A program made the position numbers and the translations under genes. Positions 9,118 through 17,282 of a DNA stretch of 64,000 bases are shown here, piece after piece. The stretch comes from an uncultured Porphyromonadaceae bacterium. GTDB taxonomy: Bacteria > Bacteroidota > Bacteroidia > Bacteroidales > Muribaculaceae. The notes beneath the pieces are model-generated. The model was not told the origin of the DNA and ran no database searches. It saw nothing but the letters and a program-made list of their open reading frames with translations. Where the stretch lies: the NCBI GenBank assembly GCA_900541555.1, contig UQKE01000004.1:1-64000 (forward strand), written 5' to 3'. Position 1 is the stretch's first letter. Each line of letters begins with the position of its first letter.

Positions 9118-9387
9118 TTACTTGTCGGATTTCTTCGGTTCTTTGCATACAAGGTTGTGCTCGCAGTTGCAACCGGGCACTTCGTTGAGGGTTTTGCCTC
9201 GTTTTAATTTCAGTTTTTTCTTGTCCTTGCAACCACATCCGGGCGTGGAATTGGTAACACATCCCGAATTTTCACCTTCCGGCTCGTCGTCTTTCGCTCC
9301 GGCCAGCAGCACTTGCTCGTTGTCGGAGAGCACGGCCATCTCCATGCGGTCGATGAATGTTTGGAAGTTGTTGTCGTCGCGTTTCAT
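9118..9387 (-). CDS. RiPP precursor peptide 1 (GA leader, two PGC units)
   Basis: 89-aa Cys-rich peptide, first gene after the operon promoter. The start at 9387 (MKRDDNNFQTF) is chosen because it aligns with the paralogue and because the upstream in-frame ATG at 9420 overlaps the -7 box at 9418-9425. The leader FIDRMEMAVLSDNEQVLLAGA is followed by an acidic stretch and two core units, STPGCGCKDKK and EVPGCNCEHNLVC, with a strongly basic linker (KKKLKLKRGK) between them. Precursors 1 and 2 are recent paralogues; 3 is more distant. Confidence 0.8.
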   Translation of the reverse strand: MKRDDNNFQTFIDRMEMAVLSDNEQVLLAGAKDDEPEGENSGCVTNSTPGCGCKDKKKLKLKRGKTLNEVPGCNCEHNLVCKEPKKSDK

Positions 9388-9417
9388 GTCGCAAAGTTTT
9401 ATGATAGGTTTGATTTG

Positions 9418-9447
9418 CAAATATAATGATTGAAATTGAAAAACAAA
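9418..9447 (-). promoter_or_regulatory. Promoter of the RiPP precursor operon
   Basis: Reading the minus strand, a TATATTTG -7 box lies at 9425-9418, with a TTTG at 9447-9444 18 nt upstream serving as a possible -33 box. Transcription would start about 25-30 nt before the ATG of precursor 1. Confidence 0.6.
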
Positions 9448-9547
9448 ATCAAAGATGCCGTCATGAATCGAATTTAATTGTTTTTAACGTTGATAATTGG
9501 CATCGGCGGTACCTAAATGATTTAAATTGAAACTGAAAAGGTTGTTT

Positions 9548-10110
9548 TTGACATGGATTTGATAGTTACGGGGCGTAATCTTGTAACGGTTAGGCATGGA
9601 GAGTGGCAGTTTTTTGGAATTGAAACGCCGAACCGCTACCTGCGATGTCTCCCTCTATGTCGCCGCGGCGGCGATATAGCTATTATTCTATGGCCGATGC
9701 AACTGCGTTCCATAGCTAAGAATTTGAAACGCTGCAATGTCTCCCTCTGTGTCGCAGCATCGGGGGCAATATAGGCTATTGCTCTATGGGCAATGTAACT
9801 GTGCTTTATGGTTAAAAGCCGGAAACGCTGCAATGTCTTCCTCTGTTTGCGAAGCAAATAGGGGAAGTGGCGAGCTTGCGAGCCGAAGGGGTTGACTGTC
9901 AGCCGCGAAGCGGCTTTATTTAGTTGAGAGTTGAGAGATGAGAGTTGAGAGACCGGAAAACGCACGGTTATATGCAACTCAACCCTAAACTCTCAACTCT
10001 AAACCATTACCGAACCCCTCCGTTTTCTGCGAAAACACCTCCCCTATCCGCGCTATCGCGCGGCAGAGGAGGACATTTGCTACGCCTCGTCAACCGCAAC
10101 AATAAAAGTC
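9548..10110. repeat. Non-coding repeat block with direct and inverted repeats
   Basis: No credible gene lies in 9448-10181. Three imperfect direct units begin with GAAACGC at 9622, 9726 and 9822 (about 100 bp each) and share ATGTCT[CT]CCTCT. Each has short perfect hairpins, such as TTTGCGAAGCAAA near 9847 and GCCGCGAAGCGGC near 9902. A second layer is a large inverted repeat: AGGGGAAGTGG...AGGGGTT (about 9860-9892) faces AACCCCTCC...CTCCCCT (about 10013-10046), with TGAGAGTTGAGAG tandem copies (9921-9950) facing CTCTCAACTCT (about 9990-10000). A related stretch occurs at 57485-57520. It separates the precursor half from the glycosyltransferase half of the RiPP locus. Confidence 0.7.
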
Positions 10111-10181
10111 AGGGAACTATGTCATAACCGCAGGTTGCTGCCGACAATGTGGCTTGCCTTTCGCTGCATGGGCATTTGCGT

Positions 10182-11345
10182 TCAGCGGGCGGCAATGATC
10201 AAAATGCGATTTTCGATCAGTTCGTTGATGATTTTTCTGTTTTCTTCGGAAGGCGGAGACGGTTTCCCTTGCGCGAAGCCGATGGCGAGCGCGGCATAGG
10301 CTTCGTCGAGCGAGCAGATGACTTGCCGTGTGAACCGGTTCAGCAGCCAATACGTCCCATTTCCTTTCACAATGGTCATGTCGGGATTGAATGCCAATTG
10401 CGACACGTCGACAGCGTCCCGCTTAAAGTTGTCGTAGAATCCGGCAAGCGCATCGAATCGGGTTGCCATGTCGGATGCCAATGCCATGATTTCATCGCGG
10501 GCATAGGCGCGGAATTGCGCATGGTCGGCGGTCGTTGCCAATATGGCGCGGATGTCCTCTTCGAGCAAGCGGGCAGGCGCGGGGTCGTCGAATTTTCCTC
10601 CCAATCGCCCTTGGAAGAACGAGCGGTAGTGGAGCGGGAAATTCACATTGTCGGGGATGCCGCCGTAACCGCGTTCGCCGACAATGGCAAACGGAACGTT
10701 GTGGCGAATGGCAAAAGCAATGGCAGCGCCGGAGCCGACAACGGCATCGCTTTCTGCCACGGCTTGTTCGAGCCGATTTCCCAGTGGCTTGACGTGGATG
10801 TGGGGGTTGGCGGCCAATTGCAAATTTGGAGCGTCGGAGTCGATCGTGATGTCGACTTGCGTGAGTTTGTTGAGCTGTTGGAAAAATTTTAATATCGTGC
10901 AATTGGAATGGAAGATTTCGTGAATGCCGACCAGCAATTTTTTACGTGCGTGCAGTGCAGCTGCCGCGCCGGTTGCTTGGCGCGTGTCCGGGCTGGCTGT
11001 CCACGGCACGGAAATTTCCTCCGACGAATAGAAAAAAGGAAACATGATGCGGATGTCGACATCGCGCAGGATGTAGGAAAAGTCGATTTCGGAGAAGTCG
11101 TTTCCGTAAAGCCACGTTAGCTCAGACTTGTAGAACAGTCCTACAACAGGCGTTTTGTGCAAGCGTTTCAATGCCAATGCTTCTGCAAGGCGTGTCGGAG
11201 CGCACAGCAATATGATGTCGAACGGCTTGGCCGCGTCGCAGACGAGGAGATGTCCGTTTGCTTTTGAGATTGTCTCGATGGCTTCGGCGAGCATGGCGGA
11301 CTTCACGGAAGCGTTTTTTGAATCGGTGAGGATGAGGAGTTTCAT
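10182..11345 (-). CDS. GT-B-like protein with possible RiPP-recognition (PqqD-like) C-terminus
   Basis: 387 aa, soluble, no signal peptide. Residues 1-310 read as a GT-B-type glycosyltransferase-like double Rossmann protein: MKLLILTDSKNASVK at the N-terminus, KLLVGIHEIFHSN at the start of the second lobe, and SDAVVGSGAAIAFAIRHNV followed by GERGYGGIPD in the nucleotide-sugar-binding position. The last 70 residues (MTIVKGNGTYWLLNRFT to IINELIENRILII) look like a small winged-helix module of the PqqD/RRE kind that binds leader peptides. That part is a pattern-based inference. The gene begins 3 bp after the double GT2 gene, so the two form a transcription unit upstream of the precursors. Confidence 0.6.
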   Translation of the reverse strand: MKLLILTDSKNASVKSAMLAEAIETISKANGHLLVCDAAKPFDIILLCAPTRLAEALALKRLHKTPVVGLFYKSELTWLYGNDFSEIDFSYILRDVDIRIMFPFFYSSEEISVPWTASPDTRQATGAAAALHARKKLLVGIHEIFHSNCTILKFFQQLNKLTQVDITIDSDAPNLQLAANPHIHVKPLGNRLEQAVAESDAVVGSGAAIAFAIRHNVPFAIVGERGYGGIPDNVNFPLHYRSFFQGRLGGKFDDPAPARLLEEDIRAILATTADHAQFRAYARDEIMALASDMATRFDALAGFYDNFKRDAVDVSQLAFNPDMTIVKGNGTYWLLNRFTRQVICSLDEAYAALAIGFAQGKPSPPSEENRKIINELIENRILIIAAR

Positions 11346-11348
11346 AGT

Positions 11349-12938
11349 TCAACGGTGTATGTAGTTTAAGTAAGGGGCATATAATTTCTTAAAATCGATT
11401 TCGTCCACGCGCCCGAGGCGGGGATTCTCGGCAATGAAATGGCTGTAATCGCTTTGGCAATGCTCGGTGTCCTCGGCTGTATAGAAATCGTATTTTTTCT
11501 TTCGATGCTCTTTCGATATGGTGGAATAATGCTTGATGAGAATTGGCGCAAACCGCATCTTGTCGGTGGCGGGGACGGGGGTGAAATGGAGCCGTCCGCG
11601 GTCGGAGACGATTTGGCATCGCCCGATGTTCCGGAAAAATCGCGCTTTCAAGCCGATGCCATCGATTGTCGAAGGATAGTCGGCGTTGTACGTCTCTTCG
11701 CTGTCCCACAAATGGATGAAGCCGCATAGAAAAGAATTGGCTTCCGTTTCGCCTCGCAATGCTTGCAAGTTGCAGAAACGGGCGTCTAAACGCTCGTCGA
11801 CGTCTAAGAAGCAAGCGATTTCGTATTTGAAGAACGACGCAAGGTCGAGCAGCATGTTGCGATTTTCCAAGTCGTTGAAGCATTCGCGGCGTTTCTTTGC
11901 TTTGAGAAGCAGTTTTTCGCCGGATGCCAATTCGTAGGTGTTGTCGGTGCTGCCGTCGTCGAGGAGTATGATTCCGTCGAAAAGCGGAGACATGTCGCGG
12001 AGAAATTCGCGGATGCCGTCGCTTTCGTTGAAGGATTGCACCAAAAGCAGAAGCGGGACATCTTTTTCCGTGCAGGAGCCGTTGATTTCAAATGCGGGAA
12101 ATTCGCGCAAATATGTTTCCAGTTGCTGCCGCGCATCGGGCTTGCGTTGCCAGTCGTACACGACATTGTCGAAATCACGCCCCCAATCGTCGCCGTTGGC
12201 TTGGGCTTGTGCGGGGTAGAAAAACTTTCGGATGTCGTCGTTGGAAAAACTCAAATAATTGGATCTGCGCTTTTCTCCGGCTTTGCAGTCGATTTCGCGG
12301 TGGGCAAGCATGACATCGTCCATGAAGAATTCTTCCACGCCAATCATGTCGAATCGTGCGCGGATGTTGTTGTCGTCGCCTCCCCATTTCCGGAAACTTT
12401 CGTCGTAGCCTCTGATTTGTTCGAAATGTTTTCGTTCGGCCATGATACTTCCGAACGGGATGCTCCGGAATTGGTGGAAATTGAGAGGCGTCACTTCCGT
12501 ATTTTCGTCGGAAAAGCATACATGCCCGATGGCGTAATGCGGAAAGTCGGGATAGTCGGCGAATGATTTGCGCAGCAAGAATATGGCGTCGGTGACAAAT
12601 TCAGATTCGGGCGAGCATACCATGACATATTTTTTCGTGGCATGGCGGATTCCCACGTTGAGCGGGCGTGTCGGGCTGCGCCATTCGTGGGGTTGCTCGT
12701 TAACGATGATTTTCCAATCGACAAAGGGGTATTGTTTGATGTATTCCAGCAATTCTTGGCTTTCGTCGGGGGTGTCCATGACGAGGACGATTTCGATGCC
12801 GTTGCGCTCGAAGTATTGCCTGTTGCGAGGGAAGACTCGCCGGAATTCTTTCATCTTTTTGAAGAAAGGGATTACGACGCTGACATCGAAGTTTCTTTGA
12901 AAATCGCGCGTGACGACTAATGGAGGTTTTTTGTTCAT
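11349..12938 (-). CDS. Tandem double glycosyltransferase (GT2-GT2)
   Basis: 529 aa. Two GT-A modules are fused. The first (about 10-265) has SVVIPFFKKM, LVMDTPDES in the donor-binding position, the galactosyltransferase-like GYDESFRKWGGDDNNI and a late H motif LAHREIDC. The second (about 290-480) has LLLVQSFNESDGIREF, LLDDGSTDNT and FLDVDERLD. The start at 12938 (MNKKPPLVV) is preferred to an ATG at 12962 because a weak -7-like TCTTTTTG lies at about 12967-12960 on this strand. Two catalytic modules suggest sequential addition of two sugars. With the GT-B-like and GT2 genes the locus encodes four sugar-transferase-like modules. Confidence 0.85.
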   Translation of the reverse strand: MNKKPPLVVTRDFQRNFDVSVVIPFFKKMKEFRRVFPRNRQYFERNGIEIVLVMDTPDESQELLEYIKQYPFVDWKIIVNEQPHEWRSPTRPLNVGIRHATKKYVMVCSPESEFVTDAIFLLRKSFADYPDFPHYAIGHVCFSDENTEVTPLNFHQFRSIPFGSIMAERKHFEQIRGYDESFRKWGGDDNNIRARFDMIGVEEFFMDDVMLAHREIDCKAGEKRRSNYLSFSNDDIRKFFYPAQAQANGDDWGRDFDNVVYDWQRKPDARQQLETYLREFPAFEINGSCTEKDVPLLLLVQSFNESDGIREFLRDMSPLFDGIILLDDGSTDNTYELASGEKLLLKAKKRRECFNDLENRNMLLDLASFFKYEIACFLDVDERLDARFCNLQALRGETEANSFLCGFIHLWDSEETYNADYPSTIDGIGLKARFFRNIGRCQIVSDRGRLHFTPVPATDKMRFAPILIKHYSTISKEHRKKKYDFYTAEDTEHCQSDYSHFIAENPRLGRVDEIDFKKLYAPYLNYIHR

Positions 12939-13112
12939 GGGTTTATGTTTGGCGTGGTGCAAAAAGAAAATTCGCTATAAAGAAACGGTTTTTTCCGATG
13001 AAAAACAATTTTTTCGGCGCAATATCGTGGCAATTGGAAAGAATTAGGGCTGTTATGGCGCTTATGTGTACATGTGATTTTTGCGAAAGAACAAAAAAAT
13101 GGCGGAAAAACG

Positions 13113-13142
13113 TTGAATATTCAAAAAGAGTGCTTATCTTTG
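13113..13142 (+). promoter_or_regulatory. Promoter of tRNA-Pro
   Basis: TTG at 13113-13115, 19-nt spacer and TATCTTTG at 13135-13142 match the Bacteroidota vegetative promoter. The tRNA begins 18 nt downstream. Confidence 0.75.
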
Positions 13143-13159
13143 CAACCGATTTTCGGACT

Positions 13160-13233
13160 CGGGGTGTAGCACAGTTGGTTAGCGCGCCACGTTCGGGACG
13201 TGGAGGCCGGAAGTTCGAGTCTTCTCACCCCGA
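13160..13233 (+). tRNA. tRNA-Pro (anticodon CGG)
   Basis: Cloverleaf of 74 nt: acceptor CGGGGTG pairs with CACCCCG, discriminator A. The anticodon stem CCACG/CGTGG closes the loop TTCGGGA, giving anticodon CGG. The T arm contains GTTCGAGTC. No CCA is encoded. A hairpin terminator follows at 13245. Confidence 0.95.
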
Positions 13234-13244
13234 CAATCCAATTG

Positions 13245-13286
13245 AGGCCTTGCATGCCGTTTGGCGTGCGAGGCCTTGTTTGTTTT
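13245..13286 (+). terminator. Rho-independent terminator after tRNA-Pro
   Basis: Arms AGGCCTTGCATGCC and GGCGTGCGAGGCCT pair with two wobble positions around a GTTT loop, followed by the T-rich tract TTGTTTGTTTT. Confidence 0.75.
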
Positions 13287-13373
13287 CGGAGCATTTAGTT
13301 TTTATGCCATCGGCGATGCGTGCGGTTGCACATTCGCGCGATTTTCACAATTTGCTGAAAAAAGCGTAAAATA

Positions 13374-13406
13374 TTTGACAAACGGGTGTTTGTGGTTGTA
13401 TCTTTG
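13374..13406 (+). promoter_or_regulatory. Promoter of ftsX operon
   Basis: TTTG at 13374-13377, 21-nt spacer, TATCTTTG at 13399-13406. The ATG of ftsX is 84 nt downstream, leaving a leader of about 80 nt. Confidence 0.7.
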
Positions 13407-13489
13407 TCCGCAAAAAGCTGCGTCTCGGCGTGATCGGCCAAGCGGATTTGGCGTTTGTCGCGAGGCGCGAAAACAGTATTTGCGGGCAC

Positions 13490-14365
13490 ATGGGAAAAGA
13501 AAAAAAATCGAAAATATCCTATTTCCAGTCGAACGTGACGGCGACGGTCAGTGTCGCGTTGGTATTGGTGTTGACGGGAATCATTGCTTTCCTCGGTATC
13601 GTGGGGAGCAACATCACGACCGACCTGAAAGAAAACATGGGCATCAGCATCATTCTCCGGAGCGATGCCACGCCGAACCAAATAGCCGAACTCGACAAGC
13701 AATTCAAGGCAGCCCCGTATGCGGCAAAAGTGCAATTTGTCTCCAAGGAAGAGGCGTTGGCGCAATGGCAGAAAGACACCGGCGAGAATCTGATAGAGAC
13801 GTTTGGCGTGAATCCGCTCAGCGCGGAATATAAAATCAACGTGAAGGCCGAATATTCCGATTTGCCCAATTTGAGAAAGATTCGGGACGCCATCAAAAAG
13901 CATTCGGCGATTGAAGATGTGGAGCTTTACGAAGCGGAGGTGGAGGCCGTCAACAACAACATCAACAGCATTTCGGCTGTCTTGCTTGTAGTTGCGGCTT
14001 TGCTTATTTTCATTTCCTTTGCGTTGATCAACAACACGGTGCGGCTGACGGTCTATTCTCGGCGATTTTTGATCCACACGATGAAGCTCGTGGGCGCGAA
14101 GCCCGGTTTCATCCGCCGTCCGTTTGTCGTTCAAAACATGATAAACGGCTTGATAGCTGCAGTCGCGGCCTGCTTGGTGTTTGTCGGGCTTTATTTCGCC
14201 GCGCAAAGTTTCGGCAACTTGTTTGCGGGGGCGTTTGCTCCGTGGCAGGTGGCATGCGTGTTTTTCGGCATGGCGGTGATGGGCGTGGCAATTTGCGGCC
14301 TGTCGGCATTCTTTGCTGCCGACAAATACATACGGCTGGATTACGACGATTTGTTTAAACGATAA
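13490..14365 (+). CDS. ftsX: Cell division protein FtsX-like permease
   Basis: Membrane component (291 aa) of the FtsEX complex, which couples ATPase activity to peptidoglycan hydrolase activation at the division septum. It has the family layout: short basic cytoplasmic N-terminus, TM1 (about 20-42), an extracytoplasmic loop of about 120 residues, then three TM helices in a C-terminal FtsX permease domain (LLVVAALLIFISFALINNTVRLTVYSRR split over TM2, KLVGAKPGFIRRPF, and two terminal helices). The in-frame upstream extension to 13430 is rejected; MGKEKKSKISY is the natural start. ftsE is not adjacent in this window, as is common in this phylum. First gene of an ftsX-DUF3098-uppP-truB-queA run. 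Confidence 0.9.
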   Translation: MGKEKKSKISYFQSNVTATVSVALVLVLTGIIAFLGIVGSNITTDLKENMGISIILRSDATPNQIAELDKQFKAAPYAAKVQFVSKEEALAQWQKDTGENLIETFGVNPLSAEYKINVKAEYSDLPNLRKIRDAIKKHSAIEDVELYEAEVEAVNNNINSISAVLLVVAALLIFISFALINNTVRLTVYSRRFLIHTMKLVGAKPGFIRRPFVVQNMINGLIAAVAACLVFVGLYFAAQSFGNLFAGAFAPWQVACVFFGMAVMGVAICGLSAFFAADKYIRLDYDDLFKR

Positions 14366-14374
14366 CCACAAAAT

Positions 14375-14635
14375 ATGGCAAATTCAAACAACACATGGGA
14401 CCGTTCCCACGAAAAGCGCGAAGACATTCGCCCTTTGGAAAAAATTAATTACGTGCTGATGGGCATTTCCGCAGCGTTGATTATTCTCGGCTTTTTCCTC
14501 ATCAGCGGCGATCCGACCACGGAGGAAAAGTTTAATCCTGACATTTTCAGCACGGTGCGCACGGCTGTCGGCCCGACGATTTCGTTTCTTGGCTTCGTCA
14601 TGATGTTTTTTGCCATTCTTTACAAGAAAAAATAG
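14375..14635 (+). CDS. DUF3098 small membrane protein
   Basis: 86-aa protein with two predicted TM helices (VLMGISAALIILGFFLI and ISFLGFVMMFFAILY) separated by a short loop containing a GDPTTEEKFNPDIFS segment. This matches the DUF3098 family, which in Bacteroidota is regularly encoded between ftsX and uppP. Function unknown; the position suggests a role with envelope or division proteins. It lies 9 bp after ftsX and 8 bp before uppP, so it is in the same operon. Confidence 0.85.
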   Translation: MANSNNTWDRSHEKREDIRPLEKINYVLMGISAALIILGFFLISGDPTTEEKFNPDIFSTVRTAVGPTISFLGFVMMFFAILYKKK

Positions 14636-14643
14636 TCATAGAA

Positions 14644-15486
14644 ATGGATATATTGGAAGCAATCATCATTGCGATAGTCGAGGGATTGACAGAATTTTTG
14701 CCGGTTTCTTCGACCGGACACATGATTATCACCGAAGGGCTGCTGGGAATGCAATCGACGCCGTTTGTGAAAGCGTTCACGGTGATCATCCAGTTTGGAG
14801 CGATACTTTCGGTCGTATGCCTTTATTGGCGCCGGTTTTTCTATCCGGAGACGATGAAGACGCATGGCTACACGTGGTGGCAGGCCATTTGGCGGTTTTA
14901 CTTGCGGCTGATTGTCGGCGTCATTCCGGCCGTCGTTCTCGGCTTGGCATTTAATGATTTTATCGAATCCAACCTTGGCAATGTGATGCTTGTCGCCGTG
15001 ATGCTTATCGTCGGCGGTGTCTTTATGTTGTTTTGCGATCGGATTTTCAACAAGGGGACAGACGCGACGCCGCTCACTTATAAGCGTTCGTTCGTGATCG
15101 GCCTCGTGCAGTGCATCTCGATGATTCCGGGCGTATCGCGCTCGATGGCGACGATCGTAGGCGGCATGTCGCAGCGCCTGACGCGCAAAGCGGCAGCCGA
15201 ATTCAGCTTTTTCCTTGCCGTCCCGACGATGCTTGGCGCGACATGCCTTGAATTGTACAAGATGATCAGCCATGGCGAAGGCAATATATTGATGGAAGGC
15301 AACAATCTCGAAATATTGATTATCGGGTCGGTTGTGGCATTTTTCGTGGCAATTGCCGCCATCAAATTTTTCATCAGCTATGTGACGAAATACGGCTTCA
15401 AGATGTTCGGGTGGTATCGGATCATAGTGGGCGGCCTCATCGTCGCTTTGTCGCTGGCAGGGTATGAACTAACAATGGTCGGCTGA
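14644..15486 (+). CDS. uppP: Undecaprenyl-diphosphatase (BacA type)
   Basis: Polytopic membrane enzyme (280 aa) that dephosphorylates undecaprenyl diphosphate to recycle the lipid carrier used for peptidoglycan and surface glycans, and confers bacitracin tolerance. The two family signatures are clear: EGLTEFLPVSSTGHMII near the N-terminus with catalytic Glu/Ser region, and MIPGVSRSMATI with the essential Arg. About eight hydrophobic helices. The stop codon overlaps the truB start by one base (TGATG), showing tight coupling. Confidence 0.96.
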   Translation: MDILEAIIIAIVEGLTEFLPVSSTGHMIITEGLLGMQSTPFVKAFTVIIQFGAILSVVCLYWRRFFYPETMKTHGYTWWQAIWRFYLRLIVGVIPAVVLGLAFNDFIESNLGNVMLVAVMLIVGGVFMLFCDRIFNKGTDATPLTYKRSFVIGLVQCISMIPGVSRSMATIVGGMSQRLTRKAAAEFSFFLAVPTMLGATCLELYKMISHGEGNILMEGNNLEILIIGSVVAFFVAIAAIKFFISYVTKYGFKMFGWYRIIVGGLIVALSLAGYELTMVG

Positions 15487-16196
15487 TGTTGAATCCGGCG
15501 GAGGGCGAAATATTTTGTGTCGACAAGCCGCTTGGGTGGACTTCGTTCGACGTCGTGAAGCGGGTGCGCCATGTGCTTTCGAGGCGGATGGGCGTCAAAA
15601 AATTGAAAGTGGGACATGCAGGCACGCTCGATCCGCTCGCGACAGGCGTGATGATATTGGCCACGGGGCGTTGCACGAAGCGCATCGAAGAATTGCAATC
15701 GCATACGAAAGAGTATGTGGCTACATTGAGGCTCGGCGCGACAACGCCGTCGTTCGACCTTGAAACGGAAATCGATTGCGAACGCCCGTGGGAACATATT
15801 TCCCTTGCCGACGTTGAAGCGGTGCTGCCCATGTTTGTGGGGCGCATCAGCCAAGTGCCTCCGGCATATTCCGCTTGCAAGGTCGACGGAAAGCGAGCCT
15901 ACAAGATGGCAAGGAAAGGAAAAGAAGTGAGCATCCGCCCGAAGGAGCTTTTGATCGAGTCGATTGAATTGCTGCCTTCCGAGTTGCCGGAAGTTGCTAT
16001 CAGGGTAGTGTGTGGCAAAGGCACGTATATCCGCGCCCTCGCTCGCGACATCGGGGAGCGGCTGGGATGCGGCGCGCATTTGACGGCATTGCGGCGCACG
16101 AAAGTGGGCGATATCGCCGTTGAGCAATGCGAAACGGCAGAGCGTTTGCTCGAACGTTTGCGCACGGAAGAACTCGCGATGATTGCGGAAGAATAA
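15486..16196 (+). CDS. truB: tRNA pseudouridine(55) synthase
   Basis: Cytosolic enzyme (236 aa) isomerising U55 in the T loop of tRNAs. N-terminal DKPLGWTSFDVV, catalytic Asp49 in GHAGTLDPLATGV, and KEYVATLRLGATTPSFD are all diagnostic; later IRVVCGKGTYIRALARD matches the family motif III. Length is that of the short TruB form, without a C-terminal PUA extension. It starts within the uppP stop and is 31 bp before queA. Confidence 0.96.
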   Translation: MLNPAEGEIFCVDKPLGWTSFDVVKRVRHVLSRRMGVKKLKVGHAGTLDPLATGVMILATGRCTKRIEELQSHTKEYVATLRLGATTPSFDLETEIDCERPWEHISLADVEAVLPMFVGRISQVPPAYSACKVDGKRAYKMARKGKEVSIRPKELLIESIELLPSELPEVAIRVVCGKGTYIRALARDIGERLGCGAHLTALRRTKVGDIAVEQCETAERLLERLRTEELAMIAEE

Positions 16197-16227
16197 AATA
16201 GTGAATATCAAATAAAAAAGTAGCTTT

Positions 16228-17277
16228 ATGAAGTTGTCACAATTCAAATTCAAACTGCCGGATGAATTGATAGCCCAATATCCGGCTGAAGAACGCGACG
16301 AATCGCGCCTGATGGTGCTCCACCGGAACACGGGCGAAATAGAGCATAAAATATTCAAAGACATCCTTGATTATTTCAATGAAGGAGACTTGTTGGTACT
16401 CAACGACACGAAGGTTTTTCCTGCGCGTCTTTATGGAAATAAAGAGAAAACGAACGCACGGATTGAAGTATTCCTGTTGCGCGAACTGAACGCGGAACAC
16501 AAGCTGTGGGACGTCTTGGTAGAGCCGGCGCGCAAAATCCGCATCGGCAACAAGCTCTATTTTGGAGAAGGCGACTCGATGGTGGCGGAAGTGATCGACA
16601 ACACGACATCCCGCGGCCGCACGTTGCGATTTCTCTACGACGGGCCTCACGACGAATTCAAAGAAGCGTTGTTCAGCCTTGGGCAAACGCCGCTTCCGCT
16701 CTACATCGACCGTGAGCCGACCCCCGACGACGTGGAGCGCTTCCAATGTATTTTTGCAAAAAACGAAGGTGCCGTCGTCGCTCCTGCCGCAGGCCTCCAT
16801 TTCAGTCGCGAGGTGATGAAACGCATGGAAATCAAGGGCATTAATTATGATTTCTTGACGCTGCATTTCGGATTGGGCAATTTCCGCGAAATTGACGTGG
16901 AAGATTTGACGAAACACCGCATGGATTCGGAACAGATGGAGATTCGTCCGGAATTGGTGAAAAGGGTGAATGAGACAAAAGACGGCGAGCGCGCCGTGTG
17001 TGCCGTGGGAACTTCGGTTTTGCGCGCCATTGCGAGTGCAGTGAGCATGAACGGGCATATCAAAGAATATAGCGGTTGGACCAACAAATTCATATTCCCG
17101 CCTTACGACTTTTCTGTCTGCACATCGCTTGTCACCAACTTCCACATGCCTTATTCCACCATGTTGATGATGACGGCGGCGTTTGGCGGTTATGACGCTG
17201 TGATGAATGCCTATGAAGAGGCGGTGAAAGAGAAGTACCGGTTTGGCGTCTATGGCGACGCAATGCTGATTTTATAA
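16228..17277 (+). CDS. queA: S-adenosylmethionine:tRNA ribosyltransferase-isomerase
   Basis: 349-aa enzyme that transfers the ribosyl part of SAM to preQ1 in tRNA to give epoxyqueuosine. The family signatures [42 protein letters not shown] and [13 protein letters not shown] are present and length is normal. It follows truB by 31 bp and precedes xpt by 5 bp. No preQ1 riboswitch-like structure is evident in the short upstream gap. Confidence 0.96.
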   Translation: MKLSQFKFKLPDELIAQYPAEERDESRLMVLHRNTGEIEHKIFKDILDYFNEGDLLVLNDTKVFPARLYGNKEKTNARIEVFLLRELNAEHKLWDVLVEPARKIRIGNKLYFGEGDSMVAEVIDNTTSRGRTLRFLYDGPHDEFKEALFSLGQTPLPLYIDREPTPDDVERFQCIFAKNEGAVVAPAAGLHFSREVMKRMEIKGINYDFLTLHFGLGNFREIDVEDLTKHRMDSEQMEIRPELVKRVNETKDGERAVCAVGTSVLRAIASAVSMNGHIKEYSGWTNKFIFPPYDFSVCTSLVTNFHMPYSTMLMMTAAFGGYDAVMNAYEEAVKEKYRFGVYGDAMLIL

Positions 17278-17282
17278 CGGAT

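Noticed and set aside
8843..9262. 139-aa form of precursor 2
   Set aside because: The N-terminal extension overlaps precursor 1 in another frame; start at 9106 aligns with the paralogue.
9553..9774. 73-codon frame in the repeat block
   Set aside because: It is made of the GAAACGC repeat units and hairpins; no conserved protein pattern and no promoter-start arrangement.
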